A stretch of DNA of 64,000 nucleotides, taken from the NCBI GenBank assembly GCA_024636955.1, contig JAGXGB010000048.1, forward strand, positions 62,001 to 126,000, read 5' to 3'. The translations under genes and the position numbers were made by a program. Within the stretch, counting starts at the first letter, position 1. Every line of letters begins with the position of its first letter. Of this stretch, positions 43,279 through 52,746 are shown piece after piece. Source of the DNA: Bacteroidales bacterium. GTDB lineage: Bacteria; Bacteroidota; Bacteroidia; Bacteroidales; Lentimicrobiaceae. Under the pieces are notes generated by a model that had not been told where the DNA came from, did no database searches, and was given only the letters and a program-made list of their open reading frames with translations.

Positions 43279-45706
43279 TCGTCCTCGGTTGAAATTAAAA
43301 AGATGGGCGTTTGTAATATTAGCAGTGCTGGTTTTACTGTCGGCTGTTCTTTTGATTCTTGATGCATTATATCCGGTAATCCCGGATTCAAAAGGTTATT
43401 CGACTATTCTGTATTCAAATGACGGCGAGATCATACATGGCTTCTTAAGCAAAGATGATAAATGGCGCATCAGGGCTGAAATTGATGAAATCTCTGAAGA
43501 CCTTCGGAAGGCGATTATCTTTAAAGAGGACCGACACTTCTATTACCATCCCGGTATAAATTTGATCTCAATCGGCCGGGCTTTATACAACAATTCCACA
43601 AGTGGGAAGCGGACAATAGGAGCATCGACCATAACCATGCAATTAGCAAGGCTAATTAGTCCGGCTGAACGAACCTTGACATCCAAGATCAGGGAAGCTT
43701 TCAGGGCTTTGCAACTGGAATTTCATTATTCAAAAGATGAGATTCTTACGATGTACATGAATTTATTGCCTTACGGGGGAAATATTGAAGGGGTAAAAGC
43801 TGCTTCAATGATATATTTCGGTCAGTTACCTCAGGAGCTTAGTCCGGCGCAGATAGCAATGTTAACCGTAATACCGAATAACCCAAATGTTCTGATGCCG
43901 GCGAATAGGAGCAGCCTGACCAAAAAGCGGAATTACTGGATCAAACAGTTGGGTGCCAGGAATATATTTACCGCTGAAGAAACAGAAGATGCACTTAATG
44001 AGGACTTTGAAAGTGTAAGATACGGTATTCCGCGTATTGCACCACACATGGCCATTCGTTTGAAAAAATCAACTGATCGGATATACACTTCAACAGATCG
44101 GGTATACAATTCAACTGACCGGATATACACTTCACTCGACCTGCAATTACAAAGCAAGGTTGAAACATCGATGCGCAATTATGTTAAAACTTTAAGGAGC
44201 CTTCAAATTACTAATGCTGCCGTGTTGGTAGTAAATAACCGGACAATGGAAGTTGAGGCCTATGCAGGGTCAGCAGGTTATGAAGAGGAAAAGTACAGCG
44301 GTCAGGTTGATGGCATCAGGGCAGTTAGATCACCGGGTTCAACACTTAAGCCAGCGCTTTATATGCTTGCATTCGACAAGGGATATATTTCGACTAAAAC
44401 CATAGTGTCAGATGTGCCTGTGAATTTCAGTGGTTATCGTCCCGAGAATTATGATCAAAGCTACCGGGGGAAAGTGAGTATTGAACAAGCTTTGGCACTT
44501 TCACTCAACGTTCCTGCTGTTGATTTGCTAGATATAACAGGCCTTCACGAGTTGAATTCAATGTTGGGAAAGGCCGACTTTGATTGGATATCAAAAAATA
44601 AGGATAAAACAGGTTTGTCGCTTATTCTTGGCGGATGTGGTGCAACACTCGAAGAGCTTACAGGACTGTATGCTGCTTTTGCAAATGGTGGTGTTTACAA
44701 TGACTTAAAGTTTGTAAAGCCAGATGAATCTAATAAGCAGGAAAACCAATCAAACAATACTGTCACCAAAACTGATAATTCTAAAAGAAAAGTTAATAGA
44801 GTAATGAACCCAAGTGAAAGCGAAGGTATCAGAATAAGTTCTCCGGGTAGCGCATACATGATCACTGAAATCCTGACCGGCCTTCAACGCCCTGACCTTC
44901 CAAATGATTATCGGGAAACAGCCAATCTGCCAAAGATAGCCTGGAAAACCGGCACATCGTATGGCAGGAGGGATGCCTGGGCTATAGGGTATAATGCTGA
45001 TTACACAGTGGGTGTTTGGACAGGTAATTTTGACGGGACGGGTGTTCCGGAGCTTAATGGTACTGACTGTGCTGTGCCACTTTTGTTTATGATCTTCAAC
45101 CAGCTAAAGATCACAAATACTGACTGGTTTGCTTCAACCCCTGATGCTGATTTCAGATTAGTATGCTCTGAAACAGGCATGGTGCCTGATACTTTCTGCC
45201 ATAATAGGGTAATGGAAACATTTCTTCCCGGAATATCACCATCGGTTAGATGTTCCCATTTGAAAAGAGTTTTCACCAATACAAGTGAAACAGTGACTTA
45301 TTGCAGTGAGTGTTTGCCTTCATCAGGTTATAAATCAGTGTTATATCCGGCTTATTCACCTGAATTAGTGAGCTATTATGAAGAAATGATGATACCCTAT
45401 AAGCGCATTCCGGATCATTATGAAGAATGTACAGCATTGTTTGAAGAGAAAGGTCCGCTAATCACATCCCTTACCGATGGGGCTGAATATCTTGTATTTG
45501 CTGGCAGGAAGCAGAACCTGATGTTAAAAAGCAGCTGTATGAATGGTACACGCACTGTGTATTGGTATATTGACAAGAAGTTCTTAAAGAAATCAGGACC
45601 AAATGAAACAGTGTATCTTGAAGCAGTAAAAGGCAATCATACTGTAACATGTTCAGATGACCGGGGAAGGTCATCGTCTATATCATTCAAGGTTAGTTTA
45701 CTTTAA
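43196..45706 (+). CDS. pbpC: Penicillin-binding protein 1C (bifunctional transglycosylase/transpeptidase)
   Basis: 836 residues. Membrane anchor at about 36-60 (WAFVILAVLVLLSAVLLILDALYPV in two parts). GT51 transglycosylase: FKEDRHFYYHPGIN with the catalytic glutamate, and GASTITMQLARL. Transpeptidase: SPGSTLKPALY (S-x-x-K), SLNVPAVDL (S-x-N) and WKTGTSYG (KTG). The C-terminal BiPBP-C domain has paired cysteines. A threefold STDR[IV]Y repeat lies in the linker between the two catalytic domains. The N-terminal about 25 residues are read from selD tail copies in another frame; the ATG at 43196 is the ORF start, later methionines are possible. Confidence 0.93.
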   Translation: MEMSPMRAKKKSMSLIKAREKASASANNRPRLKLKRWAFVILAVLVLLSAVLLILDALYPVIPDSKGYSTILYSNDGEIIHGFLSKDDKWRIRAEIDEISEDLRKAIIFKEDRHFYYHPGINLISIGRALYNNSTSGKRTIGASTITMQLARLISPAERTLTSKIREAFRALQLEFHYSKDEILTMYMNLLPYGGNIEGVKAASMIYFGQLPQELSPAQIAMLTVIPNNPNVLMPANRSSLTKKRNYWIKQLGARNIFTAEETEDALNEDFESVRYGIPRIAPHMAIRLKKSTDRIYTSTDRVYNSTDRIYTSLDLQLQSKVETSMRNYVKTLRSLQITNAAVLVVNNRTMEVEAYAGSAGYEEEKYSGQVDGIRAVRSPGSTLKPALYMLAFDKGYISTKTIVSDVPVNFSGYRPENYDQSYRGKVSIEQALALSLNVPAVDLLDITGLHELNSMLGKADFDWISKNKDKTGLSLILGGCGATLEELTGLYAAFANGGVYNDLKFVKPDESNKQENQSNNTVTKTDNSKRKVNRVMNPSESEGIRISSPGSAYMITEILTGLQRPDLPNDYRETANLPKIAWKTGTSYGRRDAWAIGYNADYTVGVWTGNFDGTGVPELNGTDCAVPLLFMIFNQLKITNTDWFASTPDADFRLVCSETGMVPDTFCHNRVMETFLPGISPSVRCSHLKRVFTNTSETVTYCSECLPSSGYKSVLYPAYSPELVSYYEEMMIPYKRIPDHYEECTALFEEKGPLITSLTDGAEYLVFAGRKQNLMLKSSCMNGTRTVYWYIDKKFLKKSGPNETVYLEAVKGNHTVTCSDDRGRSSSISFKVSLL

Positions 45707-45710
45707 TTTA

Positions 45711-47774
45711 TCATTCAACTATTATTTTCCTGTTAGCTATACGGTTGCCTGCCACATAAACCAGATTATATACTCCGCTTTTAAGTTCGCCAAGATCAAT
45801 GGTGCCGGTGACCTGGGTTACTTTAAATTGAAGGTGTTTTTGGCCTTGCATATCATAAATCATGATGATACCCTGGGCTGGATCTTTGATGGTGTATTTG
45901 AGAAGGCGTTGAGTAGGATTAGGATAGATTTCAAAATGTAAGATTCTTTCTTCAAGTCCATCGGGTTGAGTCTGAAAACTAACAAATTCACCTTTAACAG
46001 CTCCCGCTACTAATCTGTAGTGATATAGCGAGTTATACTGAAGTCCGGTAATATTGGCAGATATATTGATCAGGGTATCAACGGTTACTAATTGCTCAGG
46101 GGTGTTGATAAGTTGGGTTGTATCAGTTCCATACTCAAACCACACATTGAGTGATTGTTTGTGTGTATTAACTCTTCCATTAAGATCAATAGCAGTAAGA
46201 TCAAAGCCTGAAGGCTGATCTGTATAGACAGTAGGTGATAGAACGACTGGGGCATCAACAGCAAATGGTGATCCTAAAAATGAATTATCAATTGCCTGCA
46301 CTCCCCATGTATAGCTGGTTACTGTTTCAGGAAGGGTAATTTTCCATGAATTATTATACCCTGCATTTCCAAAATCTACTATTTCTCTGTAACCACTGCT
46401 AATATTGGCGTTAGGTTGAAGTAAAGAAGTGTTGTCAGTTTCTGTCCCTATAAAGAGATTATAAGTGAGGTTAGCAGAGGCGGTATGGTCGTCAGTTGAG
46501 CTGTCCCACGAAAAAGTAACAACATTTCCTTCACGTGATGCACTCAGGTTTACAGGTGCAGAAGGTGGCAGGTTCTTAATAGTAGAATTGTTTCTAAAGA
46601 TCTTTGTATGTTCATTATAGTCAGCCCATCCTGTAAGAAAAACATCAAGATCACCATCATTATCGTAATCAACCAGGTTCAATGAACCAGCCTGTACACT
46701 GCATAACAGGCTATGGATGGTTATATTACCGTTATCGTTTAGTAAGAGGTAGGTATACTCATTTTCATAACTTTCATCACGGCCTGTTACAATTATATCC
46801 AGGTCTCCATCATTATCGATATCCCCCCATGTAGAGCCGTTATAATATATGTCAGGTACATCAGGAGTGTTCAAAGCTGTGAATGAATCATTGCCATTGT
46901 TGATATAAATTTTAAAAACACTCATTTCTGCATCATAAGATCCATAAATACCTGTTACAAGTATGTCAGCATCACCATCGCCATCAAAATCGCCCCATGT
47001 GGCCGATCCAAAATTCGTTCCCTTGAGATTAGCATCTAATTTTGTTAAACCATCAGGATCATTTCTATAAACCGAAGTTTCCCATACATCACCCCTGCTC
47101 CAATCATATCTCCAGCCGGTCATTACAAGGTCCAGATCCATATCATTATCATAATCAGCCCAATCTAAAGTACCGGACATAAGGCTATCGATTTTGTACT
47201 TCGTTGATTCAATTAAAGTGCCCTGGTTGTTTTCATATATCCTGGCATGATAATGTGGATTCATACTGGTGTATCCGGCAATAGCCATATCAACGAAACC
47301 ATCGTTGTTAATATCGCCCCAGTCCATAGAAGAACTTTCATGCAAAATAACGGGGTTGTCATTAATTAACTGAAAGGTGCCGTTAGGTTTTGCCATATAT
47401 ATGTAACAGGCAGGTGATTCATAACCGTAGCTATCAATAGTTTCGCCACTGGTGTATATATCGAGCAATCCATCATTATTAAGATCAAGCCACTTGCCGA
47501 CACCATTTCTGACTCCATAAAAGGATAAGCTTGCCAGGTGCTCGAATAATCCATCAACCCGCTGCCTGTAAACATAAGTCATTGCATTATCCGCTGGTTG
47601 TGAAGTGCCTGTAACCAGCACATCCAGATCACCATCATTATCATAATCTGCCCAATCAGACGATCCATCGATATTTACAAAAGAATAATTAATTTCTGTG
47701 AAAGTTTGTGCAGGCAACGTAACAGTTAAACCGATAAATAACAAAAGGAAGACAAGAGATAGATGCTTTTTCAT
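45711..47774 (-). CDS. T9SS-exported FG-GAP (VCBS) repeat protein
   Basis: 687 residues. Signal peptide (MKKHLSLVFLLLFIGLTVTLPAQ). At least seven FG-GAP/VCBS repeats with calcium-binding loops of the type DYDNDGDLDVLVTG, DINNDGFVDMAIAG and DFDGDGDADILVTG. A fibronectin III-like domain follows at about 395-500 (PPSAPVNLSASREGNVVTFSWD). The end (LHFEIYPNPTQRLLKYTI ... GVYNLVYVAGNRIANRKIIVE) is a T9SS type A sorting signal. Probably a surface adhesin-like propeller protein; ligand unknown. Confidence 0.9.
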   Translation of the reverse strand: MKKHLSLVFLLLFIGLTVTLPAQTFTEINYSFVNIDGSSDWADYDNDGDLDVLVTGTSQPADNAMTYVYRQRVDGLFEHLASLSFYGVRNGVGKWLDLNNDGLLDIYTSGETIDSYGYESPACYIYMAKPNGTFQLINDNPVILHESSSMDWGDINNDGFVDMAIAGYTSMNPHYHARIYENNQGTLIESTKYKIDSLMSGTLDWADYDNDMDLDLVMTGWRYDWSRGDVWETSVYRNDPDGLTKLDANLKGTNFGSATWGDFDGDGDADILVTGIYGSYDAEMSVFKIYINNGNDSFTALNTPDVPDIYYNGSTWGDIDNDGDLDIIVTGRDESYENEYTYLLLNDNGNITIHSLLCSVQAGSLNLVDYDNDGDLDVFLTGWADYNEHTKIFRNNSTIKNLPPSAPVNLSASREGNVVTFSWDSSTDDHTASANLTYNLFIGTETDNTSLLQPNANISSGYREIVDFGNAGYNNSWKITLPETVTSYTWGVQAIDNSFLGSPFAVDAPVVLSPTVYTDQPSGFDLTAIDLNGRVNTHKQSLNVWFEYGTDTTQLINTPEQLVTVDTLINISANITGLQYNSLYHYRLVAGAVKGEFVSFQTQPDGLEERILHFEIYPNPTQRLLKYTIKDPAQGIIMIYDMQGQKHLQFKVTQVTGTIDLGELKSGVYNLVYVAGNRIANRKIIVE

Positions 47775-47799
47775 GGAATGTGATTAAGTGGTTTTGAGG

Positions 47800-47807
47800 C
47801 AAATGTA
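47800..47807 (-). promoter_or_regulatory. -7 box upstream of the FG-GAP protein gene
   Basis: Minus-strand TACATTTG, 25 nt before the start codon. Confidence 0.5.
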
Positions 47808-47893
47808 ATGAAATATTATAATTATCAAAATATTGATACACGATGTTTGATGCGCTGTATAAAATATGCGGGAAGCGCGAAGCCTGTTTTACC

Positions 47894-47901
47894 TATCTTT
47901 G
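47894..47901 (+). promoter_or_regulatory. -7 box upstream of ychF
   Basis: TATCTTTG, 20 nt before the ychF ATG; divergent from the FG-GAP gene promoter about 90 bp away. Confidence 0.5.
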
Positions 47902-47921
47902 CACTTTAAAATATTTAAACA

Positions 47922-49019
47922 ATGGCATTAAAATGCGGCATAGTAGGGCTCACCAATATAGGTAAGACTACATTATTTAATTGTATTTCGAACACAAAGG
48001 GACAAACATCCAATTTTGCATACAGTACTAATAAATCAAATATAGGGCAGATCATTGTGCCTGATAAACGGTTGTATGAAATTGACAAGCTGATCAAATC
48101 AGTAAAAATAATTCCTGTTACTGTTGAGATTGTTGATATTCCGGGTCTGGCAAAAGGCGCCAGTCAGGGCGAAGGAGTTGGAAACAAGTTCCTGGCTGAT
48201 ATTCAGCAAACAGATGCTATAATACATGTGCTAAGATGCTTTGATGACAACAACCTTCCACATGTTGAAGGTTCAGTTAATCCGGTAAGAGACAGAGAAA
48301 TCGTTGACCTTGAATTACAGATACGCGACCTTGATCTGGTAGAGCGTAAGATTACCAGAATGGAAAAAGTTGCTAAAAGTGGAGATAAGGAAGCCAGAAA
48401 AAACATCGAAATACTGGAACGGGTGAAAGCCCATCTTGAAGACTTTCAATCGGTTAGAACACTTGGTCTTGATCCACAAGAATTTCAGGTGATAGAAGAT
48501 ATGTTCCTGCTTACTGCCAAACCGGTTATATACGTTTGCAATGTAGATGCCGACTCAGCTAAATCAGGTAATAAGTACGTTGATCAGTTGAAGGATGCTC
48601 TCAAAGATGAGAAGGCCGAAGTTCTGGTTATCGCTGGAGCATTAGAAGCGGAGATTACTGAACTTGAGAGTGAAGAAGACAGACTTGCTTTTCTGGAAGA
48701 TGCGGGACTTTCTGAACCCGGTGTTGACAAGTTGGTGCGTTCAGCTTATGATATCCTTAATTTGATGTCATTCTTCACCGCGGGTCCTAAAGAAGTAAGA
48801 GCCTGGACCATAAGAAAGGGAATGACAGCGCCGCAGGCAGCAGGTGTGATACATAGCGATCTTGAGCGGGGCTTCATAAGGGCTGAGGTGATGAAGTACA
48901 ATGATTTCATGCAGTACAAAACTGAGCATGCTTGCCGCGAAGCAGGTAAACTATTTGTTGAAGGCAAAAACTACATTGTTCAGGATGGTGATATTATGCA
49001 CATTAGGTTTAATGTTTAG
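47922..49019 (+). CDS. ychF: Redox-regulated ATPase YchF (OLA1 family)
   Basis: 365 residues, the normal length. G1 motif GLTNIGKTTLFN, G3 DIPGLAKGASQGEGVGNKFL, and the altered G4 motif (CNVDAD in place of NKxD), which explains ATP rather than GTP preference in this family. The C-terminal TGS-type domain includes MSFFTAGPKEVRAWTIRKG and ends GDIMHIRFNV. It is a ribosome-associated stress regulator in other bacteria. The final codons are echoed after the stop at 49040-49057 (IKFNV-stop). Confidence 0.97.
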   Translation: MALKCGIVGLTNIGKTTLFNCISNTKGQTSNFAYSTNKSNIGQIIVPDKRLYEIDKLIKSVKIIPVTVEIVDIPGLAKGASQGEGVGNKFLADIQQTDAIIHVLRCFDDNNLPHVEGSVNPVRDREIVDLELQIRDLDLVERKITRMEKVAKSGDKEARKNIEILERVKAHLEDFQSVRTLGLDPQEFQVIEDMFLLTAKPVIYVCNVDADSAKSGNKYVDQLKDALKDEKAEVLVIAGALEAEITELESEEDRLAFLEDAGLSEPGVDKLVRSAYDILNLMSFFTAGPKEVRAWTIRKGMTAPQAAGVIHSDLERGFIRAEVMKYNDFMQYKTEHACREAGKLFVEGKNYIVQDGDIMHIRFNV

Positions 49020-49039
49020 AACGATCTGTAAAATCTTGA

Positions 49040-49057
49040 ATTAAGTTTAATGTGTAA
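49040..49057 (+). repeat. Echo of the ychF 3' end
   Basis: The gene ends ATT AGG TTT AAT GTT TAG (49002-49019, IRFNV-stop). At 49040 the sequence ATT AAG TTT AAT GTG TAA codes IKFNV-stop. Three differences in 18 bases before the stop change: one conservative, one synonymous, plus a different stop. Confidence 0.6.
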
Positions 49058-49137
49058 GTTTCAGTTCTCTCAAGTGAGCTTAAGGCCAGCTTAATTTTCA
49101 ATTTCTGGATTTAAACATTCTAACCAGATCGGATATC

Positions 49138-50220
49138 TTAGAAATAAAGAGGATAAAACTTAACACCATCTTTATCAAATCTTACTGTAGGCATAGGTAT
49201 CTTAACAAAGCTTAGTGCTTTTAAGATAAAATCAACAGGTTTACTATTAACTTTTATTTTTGACAAGTCAATATCAGGTGATAAATAGTAATGCCTTTGC
49301 CGCTCGTAAATTGGCAAAGCCGTTTCCTCATAAGATGGTGGATTGCTAAAAGCTCCGATCATACCTGAACCACCATATCCGGCAGCAATATTTAACCAGG
49401 CAGGGAACCAGGATTCTTTGGGTAGGAATGATTTGATATTTCCCGAAAGCCAGTAAGTATGTCCGTTATAATCTTTTAAAGCTCTTTGAATGCCATTTCT
49501 GCCAAGAAGGTCAGGGCGGTATTGTGCGTATTCAGTAGGGTGGTACGACCATTTAAAACTAATGCGCTGTTCTTTCCATATAAGCTGTTGGGAAATAAAA
49601 GCGGCTGTGCCGGTAACATTGGCAATCACATCTCCGGGTGAAGCACCCCATCCGGCTGAAAAGCCGTCAAATATTTCAACTGTAGTGAGATAGACCAACC
49701 CCAATGACCCTCCAATCAGTGCTGATTTGTTGTTGCTGACACCTGTTAAGGACATAGTTTCATAACCAACCATGCTGATGTAATATGCTGATGTAGCGTG
49801 ACCTGCTTTATCTACCTGCAACCATTCGGCATTGTCATTAAAAAAGTGGAAGGAACTTTGAGGATAGTCCTTGTACCAAAGATGATACAGTCCAAAAATG
49901 CTTCCGGCATATAGTGTTCCAACGCCTATTGATAAGTTGCGCAAAAGCGGTTTATTGATCTCTGATTTAGATGCAGAACTACCGGGGATTGAGTCATTGT
50001 TCTGGAAAGTGAAATCGGGGATTATACTCTCTAAGCAGGATGCAGTGAAGTTGGGGAGTATAATCCGAAAGCAGGATGTAGAGTCAGGATTGGTAAAAGC
50101 GCTCTGGATGTCCGGATTTTTAATGGTTAAGGGCAAAAATTTATCTTGAAGCGGAGGTTCAGCGCTAAGGTTGCAACCCAGAGTTAGACCAACGAAAAAT
50201 AATAATACCCTAATGCCCAT
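49138..50220 (-). CDS. DUF2279 family protein
   Basis: About 360 residues from the ATG at 50220 (MGIRVLLFFVGLTLGCNLSA, signal peptide, possible lipoprotein); the longer frame to 50277 overlaps manB and lacks a signal. The DUF2279 core is HFFNDNAEWLQVDKAGHATS and the later EIFDGFSAGWGASPGDVIAN, with conserved His and Asp likely near a metal or catalytic site. Function is unknown; members lie in the cell envelope. Residues near 68-90 of the long frame contain an 11-residue internal duplication (SCFRIILPNFT / SCLESIIPDFT). It overlaps the manB end by 11 nt, so translation is probably coupled. Confidence 0.8.
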   Translation of the reverse strand: MGIRVLLFFVGLTLGCNLSAEPPLQDKFLPLTIKNPDIQSAFTNPDSTSCFRIILPNFTASCLESIIPDFTFQNNDSIPGSSASKSEINKPLLRNLSIGVGTLYAGSIFGLYHLWYKDYPQSSFHFFNDNAEWLQVDKAGHATSAYYISMVGYETMSLTGVSNNKSALIGGSLGLVYLTTVEIFDGFSAGWGASPGDVIANVTGTAAFISQQLIWKEQRISFKWSYHPTEYAQYRPDLLGRNGIQRALKDYNGHTYWLSGNIKSFLPKESWFPAWLNIAAGYGGSGMIGAFSNPPSYEETALPIYERQRHYYLSPDIDLSKIKVNSKPVDFILKALSFVKIPMPTVRFDKDGVKFYPLYF

Positions 50221-51574
50221 AGGTATATGGGGTTTTAAAAGGCTCAAGTATCTGGAGGGCCATTTCAAGTTTCTCATTAAGCAGTTCAGGGGTTTTTGCT
50301 TCGAGCAATAGCCTTAGGTAAGGCTCAGTATTAGATGGACGGATATTAAACCACCAATTTTTAAACTCTACTCTGTAACCGTCAAAGTCCATTACTTTTA
50401 ATGGTTTCTCGCACACCTGCATTCTATCAACAAAAGTGCGAATTGCTGCTTCTTTATCTTCTATATGGAAATTAACCTCCCCAGAGCCATGGTATACAGA
50501 TATGCTTTCGATAAGGGCTGACAAAGAAATGCCACTGTCTTTTGATTTTTTGATTCTTCCAAGTATTATCAGAGCAGCAAGATAAGCTGAGTCAGAATAA
50601 TAGAAATCGCGGAAATAGTAATGCCCGGCAAGCTCTCCACCAAATAGTCCGTTTATTTCACGCAGTTTCAAGGCTGCATATGCCCGGCCAACACGCCAGG
50701 TATGCATTTCAAAGCCTTTAGATTCAACATATTCAGTTACCGATTTGGAAGTACGAATATCCTGAAGGCATTTTCCTGAGTGCCCGAGATCAGCATAATA
50801 GTCTGCAATGAGTGCAATCATTATATCAGGCTGAATAAACTTACCCTTCTCATCAACAAACATAACTCTGTCAGCATCGCCATCAAATATTAAACCCACA
50901 TCACAACCTTGCTCAATAACTTTTTTGGATAGGTCAGCCACATTCTCCTGTTCCAAGGGATTAGGTTCATGATTTGGAAATGTGCCGTCAAGCGTATCAT
51001 ACATGTAGTGTGGAGATTCGCCCATCAGATTATGTATCAGCAACGACCCCATGCCATTGGAGCAATCAATTGCAATGTTTAGTCCGGTAAGATCAGGGAT
51101 ATATGGTTTAAGGAAATCTACATACTCGTTTCGGAAGTCGATTGACCTTATCATGCCTTTGTTTTCCACAGGGATAATTTCACTGCTTTCTGCCAATGAT
51201 AACAATTCACATAGTCCGGTATCATAGCCAACCGGAAGAGCTTCCTTACGGGAGATCTTTAATCCATTGTGCGATGCGGGATTATGAGAAGCGGTAATCA
51301 TAACAGATGCATCATAATCATATCTGGCTGTCGCCCAGTAGATCATAGGGGTGGTTGATAGTCCGCAAAAATCAACATCAGCACCTGCATCAGTAATACC
51401 ATCACTCAGACTTTTAAAGATTGTTATGGAGGAAACCCTGACATCCATACCCACAAGCACTCTTGTAGTATTAAGAAGTTGTGGAAGGAAGTATCCTATT
51501 TTGTATACATCCGCAGCAGTGAAGTCGGTATCAAAAATTCCCCTGATATCGTAAGCCTTAAAAGCTTTCCTCAT
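50210..51574 (-). CDS. manB: Phosphomannomutase/phosphoglucomutase
   Basis: 454 residues of the alpha-D-phosphohexomutase family, interconverting hexose 1- and 6-phosphates for glycan precursors. Phosphoserine loop ITASHNPASHNGLKIS, metal-binding FDGDADRVMFVD, sugar-binding GGELAGHYYFRDFYYSDSA and the phosphate-binding RPSNTEPYLRLLLEA are all present. Whether mannose or glucose is preferred cannot be read from sequence. Its 3' end overlaps the DUF2279 start; mltG lies 88 nt upstream on the same strand. Confidence 0.95.
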   Translation of the reverse strand: MRKAFKAYDIRGIFDTDFTAADVYKIGYFLPQLLNTTRVLVGMDVRVSSITIFKSLSDGITDAGADVDFCGLSTTPMIYWATARYDYDASVMITASHNPASHNGLKISRKEALPVGYDTGLCELLSLAESSEIIPVENKGMIRSIDFRNEYVDFLKPYIPDLTGLNIAIDCSNGMGSLLIHNLMGESPHYMYDTLDGTFPNHEPNPLEQENVADLSKKVIEQGCDVGLIFDGDADRVMFVDEKGKFIQPDIMIALIADYYADLGHSGKCLQDIRTSKSVTEYVESKGFEMHTWRVGRAYAALKLREINGLFGGELAGHYYFRDFYYSDSAYLAALIILGRIKKSKDSGISLSALIESISVYHGSGEVNFHIEDKEAAIRTFVDRMQVCEKPLKVMDFDGYRVEFKNWWFNIRPSNTEPYLRLLLEAKTPELLNEKLEMALQILEPFKTPYTYGH

Positions 51575-51662
51575 AAACTAAATTGGTTTAAAGTTGTCTT
51601 TTCTATTCTGAAAATAATCAAGGCCAGTTATAGCATTATTATTGCAAAAGAACATAGGGCAA

Positions 51663-52739
51663 TTATTTCATTATTCTTCGCTTGTTTAATGCCTGCTGAT
51701 ATTTCCATGCATTAACATTATGCTGATCAAGGGTTGCAGCAAAACTATGATAACCTGAAAAGTCCTCTTTAGCACAGAAAAACATATAGGTATGTTGTTC
51801 AGGGCTTAAGGCAGCGTCAATGGAAGAAACTGATGGCAAACAAATAGGACCGGGAGGTAGTCCGGGGTTTTTGTATGTGTTATAAGGCGAATCTATTTCT
51901 TTGTAGATGTTAAGGACTCTCTTAATTGCAAAATTGCCATGTGCAAATACCAATGTTGGATCAGCCTCAAGCAACCAGCCATTTTTCAAACGGTTAACGT
52001 AAACACCTGCTATCCTTGCTTTTTCATCGTTTTTATTGGTTTCCTTCTCAACGATTGAAGCAAGGGTCATTACCTCAAGCTTGTTAAGGTTAAGGTTTTT
52101 TAACTTCTCCTCACGGCCATCACTCCAGAACTTATCTGATTCAGACTTCATTCTGCTAATAAATTGACGTGCAGTTGTATTCCAATAGAACTCATAAGTA
52201 TTAGGTATCATGATCGTAAAGAGGCTGGATGGATCAACACCCATAGAATCAAGGAATGCAGTGTCCTTCATCAGCAAAATTAATGATAATGAATCAGCTT
52301 CAATTTGGGTTGCAATACGTCCGGCCAGTTGGTCGGCAAATCGCACACTGTTGAATGTAACTTTAACCGGGTCCTGATTACCTGACCTCAGTTTATCTAT
52401 TAATTCCATGTTACCCATCTCAGGGCTCAGAATATATCGGCCCGGTTTAATTGCCAGGTCGTATTTTTTAAGTTTGGCAACAAGCTCAAAATCTTTACGG
52501 TGTATGATGTAGCCCTTGGAATACAAAGATTTTTTAACGTCTTCAAAGTCACTTCCGGTAGGAATATCAATGTATTTCTCCTGATCTTTAACTATGTATA
52601 CATTTGTTGAATACAGGAGTTGATAAGCATACCATATTGAACCTGAGAGGATTAAGATAAGTATGAATAACCACCAGAACTTTCTACTTTTCTTTTTGGT
52701 TTTACGGCCTCCATACCCCGGATGATAGGATTGTTTCAT
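51663..52739 (-). CDS. mltG: Endolytic transglycosylase MltG
   Basis: 358 residues. A basic cytoplasmic N-terminus (GGRKTKKKSRKFWW) precedes one membrane helix (LFILILILSGSIWYAYQLL). The YceG domain has the catalytic glutamate in LASIVEKETNKNDEKARIAG and the PYNTYKNPGLPPGPICLPS end motif. It cleaves nascent peptidoglycan strands and sets glycan chain length. The GNAT gene ends 7 nt upstream of its start, so the two are co-transcribed. Confidence 0.96.
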   Translation of the reverse strand: MKQSYHPGYGGRKTKKKSRKFWWLFILILILSGSIWYAYQLLYSTNVYIVKDQEKYIDIPTGSDFEDVKKSLYSKGYIIHRKDFELVAKLKKYDLAIKPGRYILSPEMGNMELIDKLRSGNQDPVKVTFNSVRFADQLAGRIATQIEADSLSLILLMKDTAFLDSMGVDPSSLFTIMIPNTYEFYWNTTARQFISRMKSESDKFWSDGREEKLKNLNLNKLEVMTLASIVEKETNKNDEKARIAGVYVNRLKNGWLLEADPTLVFAHGNFAIKRVLNIYKEIDSPYNTYKNPGLPPGPICLPSVSSIDAALSPEQHTYMFFCAKEDFSGYHSFAATLDQHNVNAWKYQQALNKRRIMK

Positions 52740-52746
52740 TTCAAGC

